From: an uncultured Clostridia bacterium
GTDB taxonomy: Bacteria > Bacillota > Clostridia > Oscillospirales > Acutalibacteraceae
DNA: 5,629 nt
Assembly: GCA_946409885.1 (NCBI GenBank)
Contig: CAMJYF010000151.1
Location: 1-5,629, forward strand
Direction of reading: 5' to 3'
This document shows, one piece after another, positions 1 through 5,627 of this stretch (positions are counted from its first letter, which is position 1; every line of letters begins with the position of its first letter). The notes under the pieces were generated by a model. The model ran no database searches, had not been told where the DNA came from, and was given only the letters and a program-made list of their open reading frames with translations. The position numbers and the translations under genes are program-made.

Positions 1-1
1 G

Positions 2-133
2 CTGGTGATCGCCGGGGGCTGCCACGCCTATTTCGGCTGCTACGGCCAACAGAAGAACGATGGCGTTCCTGCCATCTCCCAGACAGAACAGATCAAACTG
101 ACCGCCGAAGCGGCCGCCGCGTTTATGAAATAA
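2..133 (+). CDS. Alpha/beta hydrolase, C-terminal end only (5' truncated)
   Basis: The reading frame is open from the first bases and ends at TAA 131-133, giving the last 43 residues of a protein. The fragment contains GGCHAYFGCYG followed by an acidic and polar stretch and a final alanine-rich helix ending FMK. This resembles the C-terminal block of small bacterial alpha/beta hydrolases of the Abhydrolase_5 / dienelactone hydrolase-like type, where a GGNHAQFGxYG-like motif supplies the catalytic histidine. Here that residue would be His at 23-25. The usual Asn before it is Cys. The nucleophile and acid lie outside the window, so substrate and localisation cannot be judged. The next gene begins 85 bases downstream without a clear promoter, so read-through into it is possible. 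Confidence 0.72.
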   Translation: MVIAGGCHAYFGCYGQQKNDGVPAISQTEQIKLTAEAAAAFMK

Positions 134-218
134 CAGCTGCGAGCCGGTAGTTTTAATCTCTTTTTAAGCCAGCGCTGGTACTATTTTGCAGAGAGATCAC
201 AGGAGAGAATGGGTAGCT

Positions 219-1055
219 ATGTTTGATTTCAACGAAAGCATCGCCAACAATACCGCGAAAAAACCGCTGATCTGCGCCCACAGAGGCGTCAGCGGGGGCA
301 ATATCCCCTGCAATACCCTGGCCGCCTTTTCCGCCGCCCTGGCGCAGGGGGCCGATATGATCGAGCTGGATGTGACCGGCAGCCGCGACGGGGAATTCTT
401 CGTGTTCCATCCGGGCAAGGAATCCGCGCATCTGCGGTCCCACCGCCTGATTTCCGCCATGAAAAGCGCCCGCGTGAGCAAGCTGCGCTATGTGAACCAG
501 GACAACGACGAGACCCAGTTCGGCGTAGACAAACTCTGCGACATCCTTGATTTCCTGAAGGGAAAGTGCTATATCAACGTGGACAAATTCTGGACGGATA
601 TCCCGGGGATCAGCAAGGAGATCCGCCGGGTGGGCGTGGAAAAGCAGGTGATCGTCAAAACCGCTCTGAAGGACAAATACCTGCAGCCCCTGAAGGAATG
701 CGCGGCCGATTTCATGTTCATGCCCATCGTGCGGAATCAGGATACCGTCACCGATATGCTGGTATCCCAGGGGATCAACTGCGTCGGCGCGGAGGTCCTT
801 TTTGAAGAGGACAGCGCCCCCGTCGCCTCCCGTGAATATATCGAAGCCATGCATAAAAAAGGCATGGTCCTGTTTGCCAACGCCATCGTTTACAATTACA
901 GGGACGTGCTCAGCGCCGGTCACAACGACGACATCTCCGCCGCCGGCGAGCCGGAACGCGGCTGGGGCTGGCTGATCGACCGTCAGTTCGATATCATCCA
1001 GACCGACTGGTGCGGCATGCTGCGTTCCTTTATGAATCAGAGAAAAGAGGGCTAA
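219..1055 (+). CDS. Glycerophosphodiester phosphodiesterase (GDPD) family protein
   Basis: This 278-residue protein carries the GDPD signature: AHRG at 20-23 (catalytic His21, Arg22), CNT at 31-33 where the family usually has ENT, ELD at 49-51 (metal ligands Glu49, Asp51), and a second conserved His64. The C-terminal IIQTDWCGML block matches the last barrel strand (IxTDxP in relatives). Family members cleave glycerophosphodiesters to glycerol 3-phosphate and an alcohol. Two positions differ from the classical enzymes: His64 is followed by Pro rather than Asp, and the third metal position (IEIK in relatives) reads NVDKF with Asp122. There is no signal peptide, so it is probably cytoplasmic. 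I chose ATG 219, preceded by AGGAGA at 201-206, over an in-frame TTG at 186 that would add 11 unrelated residues. The spacing of 12 bases is somewhat long. Substrate is uncertain; the fold is fairly sure. Confidence 0.85.
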   Translation: MFDFNESIANNTAKKPLICAHRGVSGGNIPCNTLAAFSAALAQGADMIELDVTGSRDGEFFVFHPGKESAHLRSHRLISAMKSARVSKLRYVNQDNDETQFGVDKLCDILDFLKGKCYINVDKFWTDIPGISKEIRRVGVEKQVIVKTALKDKYLQPLKECAADFMFMPIVRNQDTVTDMLVSQGINCVGAEVLFEEDSAPVASREYIEAMHKKGMVLFANAIVYNYRDVLSAGHNDDISAAGEPERGWGWLIDRQFDIIQTDWCGMLRSFMNQRKEG

Positions 1056-1057
1056 AT

Positions 1058-1699
1058 ATGTACAAAAGAATCCTGGCTGTGCTGATCGCCGCCGCTCTGC
1101 TGCTGGCGCTCGCCTCCTGCGGGGCAAAAGACAAGGTCGCCACCGCCTCCGACGCCACCGGTACCGATGCTTCCGGCGGGGTTTCCACCGCCGACGGTCT
1201 GTCGCTTCGCCGCGATGAGGCTGCCAACGCCGCCGTCGTCTATTTTTCCCATAACGACGTCATCAAAGAGGCTGCGGAATTTGCCGCTTCTTTGCGCGGC
1301 ATGGACCTGATCGAGATCACCCCCCAGAAAGAATACCCCGACGACGAGACGGCGCTGGCCGAGCGGATCAAAGAGGAAAAAGAGAAAAGCGTCCGTCCCG
1401 CCCTGAAGGACCAGCCGAAGGATCTGAACGACTATGATATCCTGTTCATCGGGTTCCCCGTATGGGAAGGCACCATCCCCATGGCGGTGGCTACCTTCCT
1501 GGAGGATTACGACATGGTGGATAAGGCGCTGGTGCCCTTCTGCTGGGCCCCGGACGGCGAGGTGGGCGAAAGCCTGAACGACATCGCCTCCCTCTGCCGC
1601 TACAGCGCCATCACCTCGGCGTATATGATCCCCGGGGGCGATTTCAAAAACAACGAACCTGTTTTTGAAGGATGGATGGATCAGACGCTGTTTGGATGA
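1058..1699 (+). CDS. Flavodoxin-fold lipoprotein with altered FMN-contact loops
   Basis: The 213-residue product starts with a short basic n-region, a hydrophobic core and a lipobox LASC, predicting lipidation at Cys21 and anchoring outside the cytoplasmic membrane. A low-complexity Ala/Thr/Ser/Gly linker (about 22-55) follows. From about 58 it aligns with flavodoxin-like domains of the Flavodoxin_4 kind: VVYFS at 60-64, LIEI at 84-87, a YP at 93-94, YDILFIGFPVW at 126-136, FLEDYD at 147-152 and VPFC at 159-162. All three FMN-contact loops diverge: SxTGNT is SHNDVI (64-69), PxWWG is PVWEG (134-138), and the THxGSGxG loop is WAPDGEVG (163-170). Family members usually bind FMN and shuttle electrons; binding here is doubtful. 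ATG 1058 follows the upstream stop by 2 bases, with AGAGG at 1046-1050 as ribosome binding site, so it is co-transcribed with the GDPD gene. Confidence 0.85.
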   Translation: MYKRILAVLIAAALLLALASCGAKDKVATASDATGTDASGGVSTADGLSLRRDEAANAAVVYFSHNDVIKEAAEFAASLRGMDLIEITPQKEYPDDETALAERIKEEKEKSVRPALKDQPKDLNDYDILFIGFPVWEGTIPMAVATFLEDYDMVDKALVPFCWAPDGEVGESLNDIASLCRYSAITSAYMIPGGDFKNNEPVFEGWMDQTLFG

Positions 1700-1731
1700 G
1701 AAAAACAGCTGATCTTCTGTTGTATTAACAT

Positions 1732-1777
1732 CAAGGATCTCTGAACGACCGACGTTCAGGGATCCTTGTTTCTCTTT
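1732..1777 (+). terminator. Strong intrinsic terminator after the flavodoxin-like gene
   Basis: A 15-base arm at 1732-1746 pairs with 1754-1768 with a single T-G wobble, around a 7-base loop (1747-1753), and is followed directly by TTTCTCTTT at 1769-1777. It lies 32 bases after the lipoprotein stop and ends the forward unit. On the reverse strand the same stem is not followed by a T tract, so it is not an obvious terminator for the converging dpaB transcript, although the stem itself would form. Confidence 0.92.
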
Positions 1778-1802
1778 GACGTATGGACTTATGGCGCGGG
1801 GA

Positions 1803-2384
1803 TTATAAGGGCTGCCTCATTACCGGCTGCAGCTGCTTCCCTTCCAGCGCGCGCAGCATGGCCTCTTGCGTCAGGGAAAAATCAGCGACGACGGAGGTGG
1901 GTTTGTGTTCGCTGTCGTCCTGACGGTACGGGATGAAATACACGTTTTTGTAGTTCTGCAGCTGACCGATGTTTTTCGCCGCGCCGGACAGGGCGTCGTT
2001 GGTGGAAACGGCGATCAACAACGGCCTTGCGTTGCGCAGGTGCGATTTGGCCGCCAGCGTAACAGGCGTATCGGCCACGCCGCCCGCCAGCTTTGCCAGC
2101 GTATTGCCCGTACAGGGCTCGATGATGAGGATATCCAGCAGCTTTCGCGGGCCGATGGGCTCCGCGCCGGGCAGGGTCATAATGATCTTTCTGCCGCAGG
2201 CCGCCTCGATCCGCCGGATATGGTCTTCCGCCCTGCCAAAGCGTGTATCAAGCGCCGCGGCGTTGAAGCTCATGATGGGATAGAGGTCGTGTCCCTCCTC
2301 CGCCAGCGCTTCCAGCTGCGGGATCACCTGTGAAAAGGTGCAGAAGGAGCCGCACAGGGCGAATCCGATGTGAAGGGGATTCAT
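1803..2384 (-). CDS. dpaB: Dipicolinate synthase subunit B
   Basis: This 193-residue protein matches DpaB/SpoVFB, the flavoprotein-fold subunit of dipicolinate synthase. DpaA and DpaB together convert dihydrodipicolinate from the lysine pathway to dipicolinic acid, in the sporulating mother cell, for loading into the spore core as the calcium chelate. Visible family blocks are CGSFCTF (11-17), the PIMS and DTRFG segments (36-39, 46-50), EPIG at 75-78, EPCTGNTLAKLA (89-100), STNDALSGAAKNIG (127-140) and a late KPTS plus ADF (161-169). Length is that of the family. ATG 2384-2382 overlaps the dpaA stop as ATGA, yet it also has its own strong AAAGGAGG site at 2399-2392 with 7-base spacing, so it can be translated independently. 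No T-tract terminator is seen after its stop. Confidence 0.95.
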   Translation of the reverse strand: MNPLHIGFALCGSFCTFSQVIPQLEALAEEGHDLYPIMSFNAAALDTRFGRAEDHIRRIEAACGRKIIMTLPGAEPIGPRKLLDILIIEPCTGNTLAKLAGGVADTPVTLAAKSHLRNARPLLIAVSTNDALSGAAKNIGQLQNYKNVYFIPYRQDDSEHKPTSVVADFSLTQEAMLRALEGKQLQPVMRQPL

Positions 2385-3253
2385 AGGTTCGCCTCCTTTA
2401 TCATGCCGAAGACGGTATCGGCAATCAGGATGCCTGCGGTGCCGGGGGCTGTTTTGCCGGGCTGCGAGAAGGCCTTGACCAGTTCCCTTCCGTATTGTTT
2501 ACAGGCTTCAAAATCCACCCCGTAGGGGGCGCCGGCCGCCTCCACGATCAGGCAGTCCGGCCGCGCGTTCCGTACGGCTTCCGCCGTCACCACAGGGGCG
2601 GGAACGGTATTGACGATCACGTCGTAGCGGTCCGTTTGTCCGGGCAGATCACCGATCGCCTCCGTGCGCAGACAGGCCGTCTCCGCCTTTGCCCGCTGCG
2701 CGGGTGACCTGGCGTAGACCGTCACCTCCGCGCCCAGCGCTTTCAGGGCGCGGCAGACAAAGTAACTCACCCGGCCGTAGCCCGTCACCGCGGCCTTCAT
2801 CCGCCATACCGTTATGGGCGTTTTTTCGATGACGATCCCCAGGATCCCCTCCGCCGTCAGCAGCGCGTTCTTCACCGTCAGCGCTTCGTCCCGGTAATAG
2901 TCGAACACCTCGGCCCCCTTTGCAGAAAGGGTTTTAATCAGTCCCTCCGGCGCCATTCCCGGAAAGACGACGGCCCCGGGCCGGACCAGCGTTTCCAGCT
3001 CCCGCAGGGAAAGCTCCTCCCGCGCGAAGGGCGCGTTCAGGGCGCGGCCGTTCTTGGTACAGGGCAGCGGCAACACCGCCGCGTCGCAGGCCATCGCCTC
3101 CCGCGGCGAAGGGACAGAGGGAACCGGCAGCTCCCCGCCGAAATCCTCAAAGCCCCACACGCAAACGGCAAGGCCGTGTTCCGCCAGCCGCCGGGCCGTA
3201 TATATCTGTCTGGTGTCGCCCCCGACGACACAGACGGTTTTTATCGTTTTCAA
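2381..3253 (-). CDS. dpaA: Dipicolinate synthase subunit A (TTG start)
   Basis: The 290-residue product matches DpaA/SpoVFA, the dehydrogenase-like subunit of dipicolinate synthase. An N-terminal domain opens with VVGGDTRQ (9-16), typical of this family, followed by a central DYYRDEAL and TAEGIL region (118-138). A second Rossmann domain carries the nucleotide loop TGYGRVS (157-163), and the C-terminal part has PGKTAPGTAG (265-274). In the GxGxxG loop the third glycine is Ser163, a mild departure. The start is TTG 3253-3251: a perfect GAGGAGGT at 3268-3261 lies 7 bases before it, and the product then begins as in known homologues of about 295 residues. An in-frame ATG at 3313 would add 20 residues, lacks a ribosome binding site and encodes the Shine-Dalgarno itself, so it is rejected. 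dpaB follows with a 4-base overlap. Confidence 0.95.
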   Translation of the reverse strand: MKTIKTVCVVGGDTRQIYTARRLAEHGLAVCVWGFEDFGGELPVPSVPSPREAMACDAAVLPLPCTKNGRALNAPFAREELSLRELETLVRPGAVVFPGMAPEGLIKTLSAKGAEVFDYYRDEALTVKNALLTAEGILGIVIEKTPITVWRMKAAVTGYGRVSYFVCRALKALGAEVTVYARSPAQRAKAETACLRTEAIGDLPGQTDRYDVIVNTVPAPVVTAEAVRNARPDCLIVEAAGAPYGVDFEACKQYGRELVKAFSQPGKTAPGTAGILIADTVFGMIKEANL

Positions 3254-3260
3254 AAAGAAT

Positions 3261-3268
3261 ACCTCCTC
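3261..3268 (-). promoter_or_regulatory. Ribosome binding site that fixes the dpaA TTG start
   Basis: On the reverse strand the sequence reads GAGGAGGT, a near-complete anti-16S match, followed by 7 bases and TTG at 3253. No other start codon in this frame has comparable support. Confidence 0.88.
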
Positions 3269-3273
3269 GATTT

Positions 3274-3301
3274 CAGCATATGCCGCTTCCGGTTTTGTGT
3301 G
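3274..3301 (-). promoter_or_regulatory. Candidate sigma-K-like promoter for dpaAB
   Basis: Reading the reverse strand, CAC at 3301-3299 is followed after 16 bases by CATATGCTG at 3282-3274. The known sigma-K consensus is an AC-containing -35 and CATAnnnTA at -10; the match here is CATAnnnTG, one base off. Transcription would begin just upstream of the dpaA Shine-Dalgarno, giving a very short leader. In Bacillus subtilis spoVF is a mother-cell sigma-K target, which makes the candidate plausible, but the motif is short and the -35 is weakly informative. Confidence 0.35.
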
Positions 3302-3341
3302 AAAATCTTCCATCCTGCGGCGCTGAGATCAAAATTCACCG

Positions 3342-3370
3342 TTGCAACCTCCCTCGGAATGTGCTATGAT
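3342..3370 (+). promoter_or_regulatory. Sigma-A promoter with extended -10 for the right-hand operon
   Basis: TTGCAA at 3342-3347 (4 of 6 to TTGACA) is separated by exactly 17 bases from TATGAT at 3365-3370 (5 of 6 to TATAAT). A TG at 3362-3363, one base before the -10, makes it an extended -10. Transcription should start near 3377, giving a leader of roughly 30 bases before ATG 3406 with GGGAGG at 3392-3397 as ribosome binding site (8-base spacing). It is the only good housekeeping promoter I see in the window. Confidence 0.75.
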
Positions 3371-3405
3371 AATAAAAAGACATTGACCGTTGGGAGGATC
3401 ATATC

Positions 3406-4935
3406 ATGCCGCAGAACAAACCGCTGCTGATTGGCTACCATACCGATATCTTCAAGCATTTCAGTCACAACCCCAAATTCGATCTGATGGCAAAAACCGG
3501 CAAGGGCGTCGATTTTGTGCTCTGCCATGTGGATACCGTCAGCGGCACCTATCAGGACAACCTGGACCACGCCGAAAAGACCGCCAGGGCCTTTACGGAG
3601 CTGGGCGTGCCCTTCATCGCCTGCTACGAGGGGCAGAATTTCAACCTGGAGCAGAAGACCACCGACGGCCACGACTGGGTCCACCGGGGCGACGGCACGC
3701 ACCTGCTGCGCCTGACGCCCGATTACCTGGAAAAGCTCAACAGCGAGGGCAACTGCCTGGGCTTTATGTACGACGAGCTGGAGCACGTCATCATCAACCG
3801 CAACATCTCGCTGGCGCTGGAATCTCATTTTAAAGTGGACAGACCTGCTTTCCCGGTTTCCGTCAGCAGAGATCCGGTGGTGCAGGGCGAGCTGCTCAGC
3901 GCCCAGCTGCGGGATTACGCCGCGCAGCTGAAGCAATACGGGGCAAAAACCGTCTCCGGTGAACACGTTTTCCCGGTGCTGTTCCATATGTTTGCCAAAA
4001 ACGGCATCATCCCCAATTTCAAATCGCAAAAGGAATCCTTTTCCAACGTGCAGTTCGCCATCGCCGCCGGGGCCGCGAAGCAGTACGGCACGCCCCTGTG
4101 GAACTGTGTGGACCTGTGGTGCCGCATGACCTACCCAGGCCACACAGCGCTGGAAATGTACAACAACCTGGTGTTCGCCTACCTGATGGGTGTGGACCGG
4201 GTATACGTGGAAAGCACCGACGCGTTTATGGACAACGAAGGCCATCTGACGGATTACGGCAGGATGTTCCGCCGGTTCTGCGACGAATACAAAGGCCGTG
4301 AAAGAACCTACAACGTGGCGGATTATCAGCCTAAGATCGGCATCGTCCGCTATGACGATACCTTCTGGGGGCAGGGCCGCGTAAAGTGGATGTGGCGGAA
4401 CATGCTCTTCGGCAACCCGGCCATCAAAGCGGACGCCAAATGCAAAGAGTGGATCAAAGTCTTCGATATGATCACCCACGGCGAAACCGGCGGGGGCGGC
4501 ATTTCCTGGGGCCGGGTGGAGTTACGTTCCCTCACCCGCCACCGTTCCTTTGCCTCGATGAACAATGCCGTGGTATACGACGAAAACGCCACGGAAAAGG
4601 AGCTTGCCACCCTGAAGCTGTGCTTCCTGTGTGGCTATACGGTCAGCAAAGAAACGCTGGCGGCCGCCGCAAAGCTGGTGAAAGAGAACGGCCTGACCGT
4701 CGTCGCCCCGGAACGCTTTGCCCCCAAGGGCTGCACGTTGGCCAAAGGGCAGGCGTTTACGGAATACCCCGACGGCAAGGGCGTGTGGATCGTCACCAAG
4801 AACTTCCATTCCCCCCAACTGAAAAAACGGTTGTCCGGCTTTTTAGGCAACAAAGGAGAAATGCGCTACGTCTTTGCGGGCGAGGAATTCCGCTTCCGCA
4901 TCGATCAGGACGGAGACGGCTATACAAGAATATGA
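3406..4935 (+). CDS. Putative glycoside hydrolase-like TIM-barrel protein, family not recognised
   Basis: This 509-residue protein has no signal peptide or membrane segment and should be cytoplasmic. I do not recognise a named family. The first 300 residues read as a beta/alpha barrel: strands end in acidic or polar residues at LIGYHTD (8-14), VDFVLCHVD (35-43), VPFIACYEGQN (68-78), LGFMYDELEH (118-127), PLWNCVDLW (230-238) and VDRVYVES (263-270). Glu124/Glu126 after a fourth strand and Glu269 after a late strand are the best catalytic candidates by analogy with retaining glycosidases; this is inference. After a Trp/Arg-rich linker (about 315-380), residues 384-470 alternate strands and helices (NNAVVYDE, CGYTVSKETL, ENGLTVVAPE), resembling the amidotransferase-like domain that follows the barrel in GH42-type enzymes. 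The C-terminus ends in a DQDGDG acidic turn. It leads an operon whose second gene is a HAD phosphatase, which fits sugar metabolism. Confidence 0.5.
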   Translation: MPQNKPLLIGYHTDIFKHFSHNPKFDLMAKTGKGVDFVLCHVDTVSGTYQDNLDHAEKTARAFTELGVPFIACYEGQNFNLEQKTTDGHDWVHRGDGTHLLRLTPDYLEKLNSEGNCLGFMYDELEHVIINRNISLALESHFKVDRPAFPVSVSRDPVVQGELLSAQLRDYAAQLKQYGAKTVSGEHVFPVLFHMFAKNGIIPNFKSQKESFSNVQFAIAAGAAKQYGTPLWNCVDLWCRMTYPGHTALEMYNNLVFAYLMGVDRVYVESTDAFMDNEGHLTDYGRMFRRFCDEYKGRERTYNVADYQPKIGIVRYDDTFWGQGRVKWMWRNMLFGNPAIKADAKCKEWIKVFDMITHGETGGGGISWGRVELRSLTRHRSFASMNNAVVYDENATEKELATLKLCFLCGYTVSKETLAAAAKLVKENGLTVVAPERFAPKGCTLAKGQAFTEYPDGKGVWIVTKNFHSPQLKKRLSGFLGNKGEMRYVFAGEEFRFRIDQDGDGYTRI

Positions 4936-5627
4936 TTCAACTGATTGCCACTGATTATGACGGCACCTTTTGCCGGAACGGGCAGATCGATCCGAAATAC
5001 CGTACTTCGATCTGCGATTTTCGCAGGGCAGGCGGGTTGTTCGGCTTTGTCACCGGCCGCGGCACGGATTTTTTCCGTACCGTAAAGGAACAGGGCGTGA
5101 CGGCGGATTTCTTCTGCCTGTACAACGGCTCCCTGCTGGCTCTGCCGGACGGCACGACGGTAAAGGAATACCGCATCCCGCGGGAAGATTTTACGGCGCT
5201 GGAAGCGTTTTTTGCCGCCTCCCCCACCGCCCGGTACTTTGACCGGGCGACCGACGCGCCGTACTACCCCCACTACTATGCCACATACGGCACGCCGGAG
5301 CTGGCGCTGGCCGCCGCGGAGGAAGTCAACCGTCTCTACGGCGACCGGGTGACGGCCTTTGTCAACGGCGTACACGTCAACATCGGCAAAAAAGGCAGCA
5401 GCAAAACACAGGGCGTGCTGGACGCGCTGGACTGGTTCGGGCTGCCGAAAGAAAGCGCCGCCGTCTTCGGCGACGATTTCAACGATCTGGATATGATCGT
5501 CTCCCTCAACGGCTGGGCCGTTTCCTCCGCCCGCCCGGCGGTGCTGGCCAAAGCGCCGCACGTCTGCGAAGGCATTGGCGCGGCCGCCGCGCAATTTATC
5601 AAAGAAAACCGCTGGAGCAAATCATGA
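4932..5627 (+). CDS. HAD superfamily hydrolase, Cof-type (IIB) phosphatase
   Basis: The 231-residue product has all four HAD motifs: DYDGT at 8-12 (nucleophile Asp8, acid/base Asp10), Thr41 in FVTGRG, Lys158 in GSSKTQGV, and GDDFNDLDM at 180-188 (Mg2+-binding Asp181, Asp185). The cap of about 90 residues between motifs II and III places it with the Cof/YbiV-like IIB phosphatases, which dephosphorylate sugar phosphates and similar small metabolites. It is somewhat shorter than the usual 260-290 residues because of a compact cap. ATG 4932 overlaps the stop of the previous gene as ATGA, and the only purine-rich stretch (GGAG at 4912-4915) is 16 bases away, so translation probably depends on coupling to the upstream gene. 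The true substrate cannot be read from sequence. Confidence 0.9.
   Translation: MIQLIATDYDGTFCRNGQIDPKYRTSICDFRRAGGLFGFVTGRGTDFFRTVKEQGVTADFFCLYNGSLLALPDGTTVKEYRIPREDFTALEAFFAASPTARYFDRATDAPYYPHYYATYGTPELALAAAEEVNRLYGDRVTAFVNGVHVNIGKKGSSKTQGVLDALDWFGLPKESAAVFGDDFNDLDMIVSLNGWAVSSARPAVLAKAPHVCEGIGAAAAQFIKENRWSKS

Noticed and set aside
110..121. GCGGCCGCCGCG repeated at 110-121 and 5580-5591, with a similar stretch near 4662
   Set aside because: Each copy encodes consecutive alanines within a helix of a different protein, so it reflects GC-rich alanine codons rather than a repeat element.
135..165. Possible weak terminator after the alpha/beta hydrolase stop (AGCTGC / GTAGTT stem before a T-rich stretch)
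   Set aside because: Half the stem pairs are G-T wobbles and the T tract is interrupted; it is far weaker than the hairpin at 1732-1777.
153..1127. 324-codon reverse-strand reading frame opposite the GDPD gene
   Set aside because: The forward strand here encodes clear GDPD motifs. The reverse product is low-complexity (many Gly, Ala, Val, His, Asp) and has no recognisable domain or ribosome binding site; it is open because of GC-rich codon structure.
1866..2333. Forward reading frames of 155 and 104 codons within dpaB
   Set aside because: They overlap a well-recognised dpaB gene, have no ribosome binding site and show no domain pattern.
3355..3368. Reverse-strand CATAGCACA as an alternative sigma-E or sigma-K -10 for dpaA
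   Set aside because: It shares its bases with the forward -10, lacks a suitably spaced -35 and would give a long leader; the site at 3274-3301 fits better.
3364..4479. 371-codon reverse-strand reading frame opposite the barrel gene
   Set aside because: It runs through the forward gene's promoter and start, and its composition is that of an antisense shadow. The forward frame has the promoter, ribosome binding site and coherent protein pattern.
4386..4931. In-frame extension upstream of the HAD phosphatase
   Set aside because: It overlaps the barrel gene in another frame and reads as Arg/Gly-rich noise. The HAD nucleophile motif DYDGT sits at residues 8-12 when counted from ATG 4932, the normal position.
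4920..5594. 224-codon reverse-strand reading frame opposite the HAD gene
   Set aside because: All four HAD motifs are on the forward strand; the reverse product is a low-complexity shadow.
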